From Fidelibacterota bacterium (lineage in GTDB: Bacteria; Fidelibacterota; Marinisomatia; SCGC-AAA003-L08; D37C17): 53,744 bases of DNA. Every line of letters starts with the position of its first letter. Positions within the stretch are counted from its first letter, which is position 1. Both the position numbers and the translations under genes were made by a program. Where the stretch lies: NCBI GenBank assembly GCA_002718585.1, contig PBFG01000023.1, positions 1-53,744 of the forward strand. The letters run 5' to 3'. The notes beneath the pieces are model-generated. The model saw nothing but the letters and a program-made list of their open reading frames with translations, did not search any database and was not told the origin of the DNA. Below are positions 1 to 8,465 of the stretch, in pieces.

Positions 1-306
1 AATGATGAATTAAATCTAAATTGTATAAAAACTTTAAAGGATAAATATAAATGTGAAGTAGGATATAGTGGTCATGAATTCGGGCTAACAACAACTATTG
101 CTTCTGTATGTTTAGGTGCTACTATAATTGAACGACATATTACATTAGATAGAACTATGTGGGGTACAGATCAAATGTGTTCGGTTGAACCTCAAGGTTT
201 GATAAAACTTGTTAGAGGAATAAAAGAACTAAATAAAGCTCTAGGTGATGGTAAAAAAATTGTTACGGAAACCGAAAAACCTATAAGAGAAAAATTAAGA
301 AAATAA
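1..306 (+). CDS. NeuB/SpsE-family sialic-acid (nonulosonate) synthase, C-terminal part
   Basis: The window opens inside this gene; the last 101 residues are visible. They carry the end of the NeuB TIM barrel: 'GYSGHE', then 'ATIIERHITLDR', then 'WGTDQ'. This family condenses phosphoenolpyruvate with an N-acetyl hexosamine derivative to form a nonulosonic acid such as sialic, legionaminic or pseudaminic acid for cell-surface glycans. The protein stops shortly after the barrel at 'KPIREKLRK', so the C-terminal SAF (antifreeze-like) domain of classical NeuB is absent. SAF-less relatives exist, so this is probably a subfamily trait rather than a truncation. The exact sugar cannot be told from this fragment. 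The stop lies 5 bases from the convergent cobC stop. Confidence 0.85.
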   Translation, partial: NDELNLNCIKTLKDKYKCEVGYSGHEFGLTTTIASVCLGATIIERHITLDRTMWGTDQMCSVEPQGLIKLVRGIKELNKALGDGKKIVTETEKPIREKLRK

Positions 307-311
307 TTAAT

Positions 312-875
312 TTATTTCATCTTAACTATTGAATCCAATAATGGGTCTGAATCAATTTTAAATATATATTGCTCATGAAATCCAATTGGTATTTTAAAAG
401 AATTATCTAATGGAAATTTTAGTAAATAGGCTAAAAAACACCTTATCACTCCTGAATGAGAAACAATTAATACTTCATTAAAATCCTTATTTCTCAACGT
501 TTCTATAAAATTACTAACTCTAAGATACATTTCGTTAAATGATTCCCCATTAGTAGGTGCAACATTTACAAAGTCTTCCATCCAATGATTTAATAGATTT
601 TTATCAATTTCATCCCATTCAATCCCTTCCCAATCTCCAAAGTCTATCTCAAGTAATCTTTTGTCTTTTATAATCTCACCAAATTTTAGAGATTCAGCTA
701 GAGCAATACATCTTTTTGCTGGGCTACTGTAGACAATATCATATTTATTCAATAATTGATTTTTGATTTTCCATATATCGTCATTAAAACTATCTAATAA
801 TGGAACATCTAATCTTCCATAGCATATTTTTTTTGAAATATTAACGGGTGTATGTCTAATTAAATGTACTTCCAT
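312..875 (-). CDS. cobC: Alpha-ribazole phosphatase / histidine phosphatase family (CobC-like)
   Basis: This is a histidine phosphatase of the phosphoglycerate-mutase fold. The phosphohistidine motif is 'LIRHTPV' (His8 from the chosen start), followed by 'CYGRLDVPL', which resembles alpha-ribazole phosphatases. A second active-site block is 'VSHSGVIRCFLAY'. The likely role is removal of phosphate from alpha-ribazole phosphate or cobalamin 5'-phosphate at the end of nucleotide-loop assembly, supported by its place directly after cobT and cobS. The start was set at the ATG at 875, giving 'MEVHLIRHT', the usual beginning of this family. A longer reading to 905 would add ten residues and overlap cobS by 46 bases; the chosen start overlaps it by 16. 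Without the cob neighbours it could only be called a general histidine phosphatase. Confidence 0.83.
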   Translation of the reverse strand: MEVHLIRHTPVNISKKICYGRLDVPLLDSFNDDIWKIKNQLLNKYDIVYSSPAKRCIALAESLKFGEIIKDKRLLEIDFGDWEGIEWDEIDKNLLNHWMEDFVNVAPTNGESFNEMYLRVSNFIETLRNKDFNEVLIVSHSGVIRCFLAYLLKFPLDNSFKIPIGFHEQYIFKIDSDPLLDSIVKMK

Positions 876-1642
876 AGCCCTAAATAAAACAATATGCAGA
901 TGCATTCTGCTAGCTGTTCAACAGCTCCTAAGCAGTCACCAGTATAACCTTGAAGCCATTTTTCAAAATATCTTTTAGAATGATAATAAAGTATAAAAAG
1001 AGGAATGGCTATAAATATAAATTGCCAATTATGGTAAATAAGCAAGGCAAGTGGTAGCATTCCAAAAAAATATGCACCAAAAATTTCATTTAAACCAAAA
1101 GACTTTGCTATAGGCTTTGCCTTACTTTTTTCATCTTCCCTTGAATATTTGGAAGTAAATACAATATTGATTGATGTTAGTCTAGCTAATGAATGATATG
1201 AAATAAATATTAATAAATTTAAATACCATTTTTCTGGATTTAATAATAGAGAACTAAGAGCCAAATATTTTAATAACAGAAGAATTGAAATTGAAATTGC
1301 ACCAAAAGCTCCCAGACGACTATCTTTCATAATATCTAGAATTTGTTGTTTAGTCCACCCACCTCCAAATCCATCTACAACATCAGCAAATCCATCTTCA
1401 TGAAATGCACCTGTAATTAATATGCCAGCAGCTAAAGAAAGGATTACAGCAATAGATTGGTCAAATAGAAAAGAGCTTAGATGAAAAATTAAAAAAGAAA
1501 ATCCACCAACTATCCAGCCAATTAGACTAAAGTATCGACTAGCTTTATCTAAGGCATCTTCGTTATGATCAATATTACTTGGGCACGGAATTCTAGTATA
1601 AAACATTAAGGCCGTGAAAAATAATCTGATTTCTTGATTCAT
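860..1642 (-). CDS. cobS: Adenosylcobinamide-GDP ribazoletransferase (cobalamin synthase)
   Basis: CobS is an inner-membrane enzyme that joins adenosylcobinamide-GDP to alpha-ribazole or its phosphate, giving adenosylcobalamin (phosphate). The family signature is 'FHEDGFADVVDGFGGG' followed by 'MKDSRLGAFG', which holds the acidic residues thought to bind Mg. Several hydrophobic membrane segments follow, and near the C-terminus there is 'GYTGDCLGAVEQ'. The start was placed at the ATG at 1642 ('MNQEIRLFFTALMFYTRIPCP'-type beginning shared by the family), four bases after the cobT stop. An upstream start at 1678 would overlap cobT by 32 bases. About 260 residues is normal. It belongs to the minus-strand cobT-cobS-cobC run. 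Confidence 0.93.
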   Translation of the reverse strand: MNQEIRLFFTALMFYTRIPCPSNIDHNEDALDKASRYFSLIGWIVGGFSFLIFHLSSFLFDQSIAVILSLAAGILITGAFHEDGFADVVDGFGGGWTKQQILDIMKDSRLGAFGAISISILLLLKYLALSSLLLNPEKWYLNLLIFISYHSLARLTSINIVFTSKYSREDEKSKAKPIAKSFGLNEIFGAYFFGMLPLALLIYHNWQFIFIAIPLFILYYHSKRYFEKWLQGYTGDCLGAVEQLAECICILFYLGLWKYI

Positions 1643-1646
1643 ATTA

Positions 1647-2648
1647 TTAAGATTTATTTGATACTCCAGCACTATCAAAACTTGCCATTTGATTAAGGAA
1701 ATTAACAGAACTTTGTATTATAGGAAACGCTAAAGCACATCCCGTACCTTCACCTAATCTAAGACCTAGCTTAAGTAATGGGTCAACATCCAAATACTCT
1801 AATAGAAGTGCATGTGCTTTCTCATCACTTAAATGACAAAAAATAGCATTTTCAATTATATCAGGATTTATTTTTGCTGCAGCTAAAAAAACGGTCGATG
1901 CGATAAATCCATCTACAAGTATTATCATATTTTGATTATATGCTTCTAGCATAGCACCACACATCTGAACCATTTCATAGCCTCCAAATGAAGCAAGAAT
2001 TTCTTCTATATCATTTAAACTACCATGAAAACACTTTGATTCTTCAAGTATTTTAATTTTATTTTTTAACTGTTTATCATTTATACCTGTTCCCCTTCCA
2101 ATACAATCTTTTATTGGATAATTACAAATATAGCTCATAATAATTGATGATGATGATGTATTCCCAATTCCCATTTCACCAAAACCAATTATATTTGTAC
2201 CTTGCAATGCAATATCTTTTACAATGGTTTTCCCTTTCATAATACATTGATAATACTCATCTGATTGCATTGCTTTAGATTTTAAAAAACTTTTCGTACC
2301 ATGACTAATTTTATTATCTATTATTTTTTTATGATTATTAAAATTAAAATTTACTCCAGCATCTACAATGTAAACACTTATATCATGCTGCTTTGAAAAA
2401 ACATTAATAGCAGCACCATCATTGATAAAATTAAATACCATTTGGTGAGTTACTTCTTGTGGATAGGCGCTCACACCCTCGTTAGCAATTCCATGGTCTC
2501 CAGAAAATACAATTAAAGATGGATTAATTAAAGAAGGAGATACACTTTGTTGGATATTTCCAATTTTCAAAGCAAGTTTCTCAAGTAGTCCAAGAGAACC
2601 AATTGGCTTAGTTTTAAGGTTGATTTCTTCTTGTAGCTTATTTTTCAT
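1647..2648 (-). CDS. cobT: Nicotinate-nucleotide--dimethylbenzimidazole phosphoribosyltransferase
   Basis: CobT activates the lower-ligand base, usually 5,6-dimethylbenzimidazole, by transferring phosphoribose from nicotinate mononucleotide to make alpha-ribazole phosphate. Family motifs are clear: 'TKPIGSLGLLE' at the N-terminus, 'SGDHGIANEGVSAYPQEVT', 'GFGEMGIGNTSSSS', and the C-terminal 'LGEGTGCALA', whose Glu300 corresponds to the catalytic base. At 333 residues it is slightly short for the family (about 350) but complete. It begins the cob run and lies 88 bases downstream of lpxL on the same strand. I see no cobalamin riboswitch hallmarks in that gap. cobU is not in the window. Confidence 0.94.
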   Translation of the reverse strand: MKNKLQEEINLKTKPIGSLGLLEKLALKIGNIQQSVSPSLINPSLIVFSGDHGIANEGVSAYPQEVTHQMVFNFINDGAAINVFSKQHDISVYIVDAGVNFNFNNHKKIIDNKISHGTKSFLKSKAMQSDEYYQCIMKGKTIVKDIALQGTNIIGFGEMGIGNTSSSSIIMSYICNYPIKDCIGRGTGINDKQLKNKIKILEESKCFHGSLNDIEEILASFGGYEMVQMCGAMLEAYNQNMIILVDGFIASTVFLAAAKINPDIIENAIFCHLSDEKAHALLLEYLDVDPLLKLGLRLGEGTGCALAFPIIQSSVNFLNQMASFDSAGVSNKS

Positions 2649-2736
2649 AATTATTTCTAGGCTTATCTAATAATTCAGTATTTAATTCTAACTAATTTAT
2701 AAAATTTTGATATTAAGTATTATTTGTCATTAATAA

Positions 2737-3594
2737 TTATTTATAAATTTCTTTATTCCATTTTTTATGAAACCAAAAATATTGTTCAGGATGAAGTTTT
2801 ATTTCTTCCTCTAAAATTCTAGAATATTCACTATTAACCATATTACAAATACCATCAAAATCCTTTATTTTTTTGTCTACTAATAATGGCTTTAATTTAA
2901 AATTATACGAAAAATCATCATTCATTATACAAAAACCCACTACAATTGGAATTTTTGTTTTAAAATGAAAATAACCAGCTCCCTTTGGTACAGAAACTTG
3001 CTTATTAAAGAACAATGAATCAGTTCCTTTGTGCTTTGCATTTTGATCACTTGCCAGCCCCAAAATTTTTCCATTAATTATAGCATTTAACATTTTTATT
3101 TTTGAATCTTTCATTGAAATCAGTTCTACACCATTAATTTTTCTTTGATTTTGAATAAACTTATCACCTCCAAAATTTTTTTGAATTTTAACGACAATAG
3201 CAATTTTTTTAAATCTAGTTAATGTTGATGGAATTAATTCCCAATTACCAAAATGTGCTGTCATCAATATAATACCTGATTTTGATTCTAATATTTTTTT
3301 TGTTTCATAATCAATATGGACCTTTTTATACGAATTAATATTTTGTCTTATGAACTCTGTGGCCATAATTGAAAAGTTACAATAGGTTTTTTTTAATAAA
3401 TTTTCTAATTCTAATTGATTTAAATTTGGAAATGCTATCTTCAAATTAGTTGCTGCAACTAACTTTCTTTTAGGAAATATTAGATATATTAATTTTCCTA
3501 AAGTATATCCTATTCGAATTGATAATTTTCTTGGTAAATATTTAAATATTTTACTTAGAAATTTTAAGGCTAAAAATGTAAATGAATTTTTCAA
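2737..3594 (-). CDS. lpxL: Lipid A biosynthesis lauroyl/myristoyl-type acyltransferase (LpxL/HtrB family)
   Basis: This membrane-associated acyltransferase adds secondary fatty acyl chains to the lipid A precursor at the inner membrane. The catalytic H-x4-E motif is 'HFGNWE' (His114, Glu119). Other blocks are 'ASDQNAKHKGTDSLFFNK' and 'VPKGAGYFHFKTKIPIVVGF', a substrate-loop pattern of this family, and 'HPEQYFWFHKKWN' close to the end. The N-terminal 40 residues contain a hydrophobic stretch with basic flanks typical of membrane anchoring. Length (285 residues) is normal. It transcribes away from the aromatic hydroxylase gene and could lead the lpxL-cobTSC group, though the 88-base gap to cobT may hold a separate promoter. 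Substrate chain length cannot be inferred. Confidence 0.88.
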   Translation of the reverse strand: MKNSFTFLALKFLSKIFKYLPRKLSIRIGYTLGKLIYLIFPKRKLVAATNLKIAFPNLNQLELENLLKKTYCNFSIMATEFIRQNINSYKKVHIDYETKKILESKSGIILMTAHFGNWELIPSTLTRFKKIAIVVKIQKNFGGDKFIQNQRKINGVELISMKDSKIKMLNAIINGKILGLASDQNAKHKGTDSLFFNKQVSVPKGAGYFHFKTKIPIVVGFCIMNDDFSYNFKLKPLLVDKKIKDFDGICNMVNSEYSRILEEEIKLHPEQYFWFHKKWNKEIYK

Positions 3595-3675
3595 ATTTTA
3601 GTTACAATATTTTATTATAAGTTAATCTTAATTTAAATATATTTAGAGTATGAATAGATTAAAAAATTTTCAAAT

Positions 3676-5394
3676 ATGGTAATCCCTAATCATTTAAAAC
3701 AATATATTGTAAATCAAGATTATGAAAGTTACACATATATTGATCAGGCAACATGGAGATTTATTATGAAAATCTCTACTGATTTTTTTAAAAAAAATGC
3801 AGATGAAATTTATTTTGAAGGTCTTAAAGAAACTGGTATAACATTAAACAAAATACCCAAGATAGAATCTATAGATCAAAAATTATCTAATTTTGGTTGG
3901 AGAGCTGTGTGCGTACGAGGATTCATCCCACCTAATGTATTTATGGAATTTCAATCATTAAAAATTTTACCTATTGCTGCAGATATGAGAAGTCATAAAA
4001 ATATAACTTATACACCTTCTCCAGATATAGCTCATGAAGCTGCAGGACATGCCCCTATAATTGCAAATAAGGATTATTCTGAATATTTAATTAATTATGG
4101 AGAAATTGCTTCAAAAGCAATTATTTCATCAGAAGATTTAGAAGTCTATTATGCGATAAGAAATTTATCTGATATTAAAGAAAATATATATGCAGAGAAA
4201 AAAGAAATTGAAAGGGCAAAAATTAAACTAGAAAAAGCAAATAAATCTATAACATATCTTAGTGAATCTGCTATACTTGCTAGAATGAATTGGTGGACTG
4301 TCGAATATGGTTTAATTGGAGAAATCAATAATCCTAAAATTTATGGAGCAGGTCTTCTGTCTTCTGTTGCAGAAAGTGAAAACTGCTTAAAAAAAGAAGT
4401 TAAAAAAATTCCCTTTTCAATTGACTGTATTAATTTTGATTATGATATAACAGAACAGCAACCCCAATTATTTGTAACGCCAAATTACAAATTTTTATCA
4501 AATGAACTAAAAAAACTAGCAGAATCTATGGCTTTCAATAAAGGTGGAGAATACGGATTGAGTGTTGCAAAAAAAGCCAAAACTTTATGTACGGTAGTTT
4601 TAGATGATAAGATATATATTTCAGGAATCGTAAAAAAATATATTGCTAATCAAAAAAAACAAATAATTTTTATATCTTTTGATGGCCCTACTCAAATAGG
4701 AATCAATAAAAAACAATTGAATAACCATGGACCAGATTACCATTTAGAAGGATATAGTTCACCTTTAGGAAATTTAAAAAAATTTGGTAAACCCATTTCA
4801 AAATTATCAAATATTGAACTGACAAAATCAAATATAATAAAAAATAAATCTGTAAAACTAGAATTTGAATGCGACATAGTCTTATCAGGTAAAATAATAT
4901 CAATTTTAAAAAATAATTCTAAAATTATTATTATAACTTTTGAAAACTGCACACTAAAATATAAAAATAAAACTCTATTTGAGCCAAAATGGGGGAACTT
5001 TGATTTAGTTTGTGGATCAACAGTAACATCAGTTTTTGGTGGAGTTTGTGATTCTTCTAAATATTTCTCTAAAATTCTAATAGATGAGAAAAAATATGAA
5101 GAGCTCAATTTAAATGATGAAAAAAAAATTGATCAAACTTTAAATATTTTTTTTAAAAAAATAAGAGAAAGTTCTAGACCTAAAGTAGATATTGATGAAC
5201 TTGAAAAAATTTATAATGATATTAAGAATAAAGGAATTGATGATTGGTTACTCAAATTTGAATTTTTACACGTCACTAATTGTAATTTAGAAATAAAATG
5301 GATTAAATCTATTTTTGATGATTTGTATGATTTTAGTATTGAAGATAATGATTTATCTCGAGCAATAAGAAGAGCTTTAAATTCATTTAATTAA
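3676..5394 (+). CDS. Aromatic amino acid hydroxylase, long form (phenylalanine 4-monooxygenase family)
   Basis: This is a pterin-dependent, non-heme iron aromatic amino acid hydroxylase. The 2-His-1-Glu iron site is visible: 'HEAAGH' gives His120 and His125, and 'WWTVEYGL' gives Glu210, matching PheH His285/His290/Glu330. The catalytic domain spans roughly residues 20-290 ('GFIPPNVFMEFQ', 'YTPSPDIAHE', 'IYGAGLLSS', 'PQLFVTPNY'). An additional region of about 280 residues follows, with a probable beta-rich part (about 300-470, including 'YSSPLGNLK' and 'EPKWGNFDLV') and a charged helical tail. This long architecture (about 580 residues) is known from Bacteroidetes-type proteins; the short bacterial PheH is about 280. 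Phe is the likely substrate, but Tyr or Trp cannot be excluded. It stands alone between lpxL (divergent) and the suf operon. Confidence 0.88.
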   Translation: MVIPNHLKQYIVNQDYESYTYIDQATWRFIMKISTDFFKKNADEIYFEGLKETGITLNKIPKIESIDQKLSNFGWRAVCVRGFIPPNVFMEFQSLKILPIAADMRSHKNITYTPSPDIAHEAAGHAPIIANKDYSEYLINYGEIASKAIISSEDLEVYYAIRNLSDIKENIYAEKKEIERAKIKLEKANKSITYLSESAILARMNWWTVEYGLIGEINNPKIYGAGLLSSVAESENCLKKEVKKIPFSIDCINFDYDITEQQPQLFVTPNYKFLSNELKKLAESMAFNKGGEYGLSVAKKAKTLCTVVLDDKIYISGIVKKYIANQKKQIIFISFDGPTQIGINKKQLNNHGPDYHLEGYSSPLGNLKKFGKPISKLSNIELTKSNIIKNKSVKLEFECDIVLSGKIISILKNNSKIIIITFENCTLKYKNKTLFEPKWGNFDLVCGSTVTSVFGGVCDSSKYFSKILIDEKKYEELNLNDEKKIDQTLNIFFKKIRESSRPKVDIDELEKIYNDIKNKGIDDWLLKFEFLHVTNCNLEIKWIKSIFDDLYDFSIEDNDLSRAIRRALNSFN

Positions 5395-5416
5395 TTCATC
5401 CAAATAAATTATATTA

Positions 5417-5439
5417 TATGCGATAAAATTAGTCGTATA
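5417..5439. promoter_or_regulatory. Candidate Rrf2/IscR operator before the suf regulator
   Basis: An imperfect inverted repeat, TATGCGA, nine bases, TCGTATA (one mismatch), ends directly before the ATG at 5440. The right half 'TTAGTCGTATA' resembles half of the E. coli IscR type 1 site. A possible -10 hexamer TATTAT (5412-5417) sits just upstream, so a bound repressor would cover the start of transcription. An autoregulatory site is inferred from position and symmetry only. Confidence 0.45.
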
Positions 5440-5835
5440 ATGTTAAATATAAATAAATCAATAGAATATTCACTAATAGCTATAAAGCATATTAAAAGCA
5501 AAAGTAATAAATTATGTTCTGCAAATGAAATAGCTAATCAGTACAATATACCTAAAGAGCTATTAGCAAAAATATTACAAAGATTATCTAAATGTGGTTA
5601 CTTAAATAGTATCAAGGGATCGAATGGAGGATACTCCTTAAATAAAAATTTAGAAAAAATAAATTTAATAGATTTTATTGAGACAATTGAAGGCCCCATA
5701 GGAGCAGTTAAATGTAATTTAAATTTAAATTGTAACATATATGATATATGTAATATTAAGAATCCAATGAACTTGATTAATAATAGTATTAGAGATTCAT
5801 TAAAAAAATTAAAAATTTATGATTTAACAAATTAA
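5440..5835 (+). CDS. iscR: Rrf2-family iron-sulfur-responsive regulator, IscR-like
   Basis: This is a small winged-helix transcription factor of the Rrf2 family. The N-terminal half has the DNA-binding helix region ('SANEIANQYNIPKELLAKILQRL') and the wing ('IKGSNGGYSL'). Three cysteines, Cys92, Cys98 and Cys104, have the C-x5-C-x5-C spacing and even the same residue numbers as the [2Fe-2S] ligands of E. coli IscR. It heads the SUF gene set, so the expected role is sensing cluster status and controlling sufABCDETS and itself. A 20-base palindrome starts two bases after its stop, before sufA. The gene symbol is by analogy; an orthologue in this group might be called sufR or simply rrf2. Confidence 0.87.
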   Translation: MLNINKSIEYSLIAIKHIKSKSNKLCSANEIANQYNIPKELLAKILQRLSKCGYLNSIKGSNGGYSLNKNLEKINLIDFIETIEGPIGAVKCNLNLNCNIYDICNIKNPMNLINNSIRDSLKKLKIYDLTN

Positions 5836-5836
5836 A

Positions 5837-5856
5837 TATTTAATACGTGTTAAATA
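5837..5856. promoter_or_regulatory. 20-base imperfect palindrome upstream of sufA
   Basis: TATTTAATAC followed by GTGTTAAATA is self-complementary except for one base pair (position 8 of each half). It starts just after the regulator stop codon and 52 bases before the sufA ATG. This fits an operator or an activator site for the suf genes. No experiment or comparison supports it beyond symmetry and place. Confidence 0.4.
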
Positions 5857-5874
5857 ATAAAAAAATTAATAAAT

Positions 5875-5892
5875 TATCGTGCATATCGTGCA
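5875..5892 (+). repeat. Tandem 9-base repeat TATCGTGCA x2 before sufA
   Basis: Two perfect head-to-tail copies of TATCGTGCA lie 15 bases upstream of the sufA start, just before its GGAG ribosome-binding site (5899-5902). The reverse complement of TATCGTGCATA is TATGCACGATA, which resembles the TATGCGATA arm in front of the regulator gene with two extra bases. It may be a second binding site of the Rrf2 protein. Confidence 0.4.
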
Positions 5893-5907
5893 AAAAATGG
5901 AGTAATT

Positions 5908-6258
5908 ATGAGTAATAAAGAAATTATAAATGAGAGTATAATTCTTACAAACGATGCAGCTAAAAGAGTTAGTGCAATACTAAGCGGTGAAGATAAAAAA
6001 GGTTATTTTTTAAGAGTTTCCGTTTCTAATGGTGGTTGTTCTGGGATGTCTTACAACTTAACTTTCGATAATAATGAAGAAGAATTTGATAAGATTTTTG
6101 AAAGCAAGGGAATAAAAATAATCTGTGATCTCAAAAGTTGGTTTTATGTTAGAGGTACCGAAATTGATTTTTCTGATGATTTACTATCTGGCGGATTTAA
6201 ATTAAATAATCCAAACGCTAATAAAACCTGCGGTTGCGGAACAAGTTTCTCGGCTTAG
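5908..6258 (+). CDS. sufA: A-type iron-sulfur carrier (SufA/IscA/HesB family)
   Basis: SufA receives assembled clusters from the SufBCD scaffold and passes them to target enzymes. The three ligand cysteines are Cys44 in 'NGGCSGM' and Cys108/Cys110 in 'TCGCGTSF', the invariant pattern of A-type carriers. The 116-residue length is normal, with a short N-terminal tail before '[10 protein letters not shown]'. The ATG is preceded by a good Shine-Dalgarno sequence GGAG at six bases' distance. It is the first structural gene of the SUF operon; the next gene starts six bases after its stop. Confidence 0.93.
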   Translation: MSNKEIINESIILTNDAAKRVSAILSGEDKKGYFLRVSVSNGGCSGMSYNLTFDNNEEEFDKIFESKGIKIICDLKSWFYVRGTEIDFSDDLLSGGFKLNNPNANKTCGCGTSFSA

Positions 6259-6263
6259 ATACA

Positions 6264-7712
6264 ATGAATAAATCTACAAAACAACAAATTGAAGATATCA
6301 CATCTTCTGAATATCAATATGGCTTTACTACAAAGATTCAAGAAGAACGTATCCCTAATGGTTTAAACGAAGAAATCATAAAAACAATTTCTGCTATCAA
6401 AAATGAACCTGATTGGCTTCTTGAATGGAGACTAAAAGCATTTCAAAGATGGCTTAAAATGTCTGAACCAAAATGGTCAAACTTGAAATATCCTAAAATA
6501 GATTTTCAAGATTTATGTTATTATTCTGCTCCAAAACAAAAGAAAAAATTAAATAGCTTAGATGAAGTGGATCCTGAGCTCATTAAAACTTATAATAAGC
6601 TAGGAATACCACTAAATGAACAAAAAATGCTTTCAGGTGTGGCTGTAGACGCTGTTTTCGATAGTGTTTCAGTTGCAACAACTTTTAAAGAAACCTTAAA
6701 AAAAGCTGGTGTTATATTTTGTTCTTTTTCCGAAGCTGTACAAAATCATCCAGATCTGATAAAAAAATATTTAGGGACTGTAGTGCCTATATCAGATAAT
6801 TATTATGCCGCATTAAATTCAGCAGTTTTTAGTGATGGGTCCTTTGTTTACATCCCTAAAGGGACAAAGTGTCCAATGGAATTGTCAACCTATTTTAGAA
6901 TTAATGCTGCTAATACAGGTCAATTTGAAAGAACTTTAATTGTTGCAGACGAAGGAGCATATGTAAGTTATCTTGAAGGTTGTACTGCTCCCATGAGAGA
7001 TGAGAATCAGCTCCATGCTGCTGTTGTAGAACTAGTAACGCTAGATAACGCAGAAATAAAATATTCAACAGTTCAAAATTGGTATCCAGGGGATAAAGAT
7101 GGTAAGGGTGGAATATATAATTTTGTTACAAAAAGAGGCTTATGCAAAGGTTATAAATCTAAGATTTCATGGACTCAAATTGAAACGGGTTCTTCCTTAA
7201 CATGGAAATACCCCAGTTGTGTTTTAAAAGGAGATAATAGCATTGGGGAATTTTACTCCGTTGCATTAAGTAATAATTTTCAGCAAGCTGATACTGGAAC
7301 TAAAATGATTCACATTGGTAATAATACAAAAAGTACAATTATTTCTAAGGGTATATCTGCTGGTAATGGTCAACAGACATACAGAGGTGAGGTCAAAGTG
7401 ATGAAAAATGCAATTAATGCCAGAAATAGATCCGAATGTGATTCAATATTAATTGGCTCAAAAAGTGGTGCACACACTTTCCCTTACTTAGATATCCGTA
7501 ATTCTTCCGCAAAAATAGAGCATGAAGCAACAACTTCTAAAATTGGTGAAGAACAACTTTTTTACTGTAATCAAAGAGGAATTGATACAGAAGATGCTAT
7601 TGCATTGATAATTAATGGATTTTGTAAAAGTGTTTTTAAAAAATTACCCATGGAATTTGCAGTTGAAGCACAAAAACTTATGGAAGTAAGTTTAGAAGGA
7701 TCAGTTGGTTAA
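6264..7712 (+). CDS. sufB: Fe-S cluster assembly scaffold protein SufB
   Basis: SufB is the core subunit of the SufBC2D scaffold on which clusters are built from iron and SufE-delivered sulfur. Recognisable blocks include '[21 protein letters not shown]', '[25 protein letters not shown]', 'YLEGCTAP', and the C-terminal '[23 protein letters not shown]'. That last block contains the residues at the SufB-SufD interface where nascent clusters form. The start at 6264 gives 482 residues, the family norm. A longer reading from 6234 would overlap sufA by 25 bases and adds no family-like sequence. The gene lies between sufA and sufC with very short gaps. Confidence 0.95.
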   Translation: MNKSTKQQIEDITSSEYQYGFTTKIQEERIPNGLNEEIIKTISAIKNEPDWLLEWRLKAFQRWLKMSEPKWSNLKYPKIDFQDLCYYSAPKQKKKLNSLDEVDPELIKTYNKLGIPLNEQKMLSGVAVDAVFDSVSVATTFKETLKKAGVIFCSFSEAVQNHPDLIKKYLGTVVPISDNYYAALNSAVFSDGSFVYIPKGTKCPMELSTYFRINAANTGQFERTLIVADEGAYVSYLEGCTAPMRDENQLHAAVVELVTLDNAEIKYSTVQNWYPGDKDGKGGIYNFVTKRGLCKGYKSKISWTQIETGSSLTWKYPSCVLKGDNSIGEFYSVALSNNFQQADTGTKMIHIGNNTKSTIISKGISAGNGQQTYRGEVKVMKNAINARNRSECDSILIGSKSGAHTFPYLDIRNSSAKIEHEATTSKIGEEQLFYCNQRGIDTEDAIALIINGFCKSVFKKLPMEFAVEAQKLMEVSLEGSVG

Positions 7713-7727
7713 TAAATTAAGGATAAA

Positions 7728-8465
7728 ATGTTAAAAATTAAAAATCTAACTGCTGGAGTTGATGATAAAAATATTTTAAATAATATTAATTTAAATATAA
7801 ATAGTGGTGAATTTCATGTTATAATGGGTACAAACGGTACAGGTAAAAGTACATTGGGAAATATATTAGCAGGAAAAGATAATTACAACGTTCATTCAGG
7901 AGATATTGTATACAAAGATAAATCGATTATTAATCTTTCACCAGATGAAAGAGCACACGAAGGAATATTTATGTCATTTCAATACCCTGTTTCAATCCCA
8001 GGAGTTAATACTATGCATTTTCTTAGAACTGCTGTTAATTCAATTAGAAAATCAAAAAAACAAGATGAAATTGAACCTGGTGACTTTATCAAATTATTCA
8101 AAGAAAAATTAGAACTTATTGGTCTGAAAAGTGAGTTTTCAAAACGAAGTGTTAATGATGGTTTTTCAGGAGGAGAGAAAAAGAGATTTGAAATCATTCA
8201 GATGTTGCTACTCAATCCTGATTTAATTATATTAGATGAGACAGATTCTGGTTTAGATATAGATGCGATTAGAATAGTATCTAATGGAATTAATGCATTT
8301 AGAAATAAAAACAAATCATTCATATTAATCACACATTACAATAGAATTTTAAATTATTTAAAACCTGATTTTATTCATGTTATGTTAAATGGCACTATCG
8401 TTAAGTCCGGAGGAAGAGAACTGGCTGTTGAATTAGAAGAAAAGGGTTATGAGTGGATAAAGTAA
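7728..8465 (+). CDS. sufC: Fe-S cluster assembly ATPase SufC
   Basis: SufC is a soluble ABC-type ATPase that drives conformational change of the SufBD pair. It shows Walker A 'GTNGTGKST', the ABC signature 'NDGFSGGEKKR' (the SufC-type variant), Walker B 'LIILDETDSGLD' and the switch His in 'LITHYNRIL'. It is 245 residues, normal for the family. An AAGGA motif precedes the ATG. Its 3' end overlaps sufD by 13 bases, implying translational coupling, consistent with complex stoichiometry. Confidence 0.96.
   Translation: MLKIKNLTAGVDDKNILNNINLNINSGEFHVIMGTNGTGKSTLGNILAGKDNYNVHSGDIVYKDKSIINLSPDERAHEGIFMSFQYPVSIPGVNTMHFLRTAVNSIRKSKKQDEIEPGDFIKLFKEKLELIGLKSEFSKRSVNDGFSGGEKKRFEIIQMLLLNPDLIILDETDSGLDIDAIRIVSNGINAFRNKNKSFILITHYNRILNYLKPDFIHVMLNGTIVKSGGRELAVELEEKGYEWIK

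Noticed and set aside
2649-2736. Possible cobalamin riboswitch upstream of cobT
   Set aside because: The gap is only 88 AT-rich bases and lacks any recognisable B12-box.
4703-5108. Two minus-strand open frames (66 and 123 codons) opposite the aromatic hydroxylase gene
   Set aside because: They lie wholly inside a well-supported gene, have no ribosome-binding site and give low-complexity hydrophobic or Ser-rich protein.
5436-5441. TATAAT that looks like a -10 element
   Set aside because: It overlaps the ATG of the Rrf2 gene; transcription would start inside the coding region, so TATTAT just upstream is preferred.
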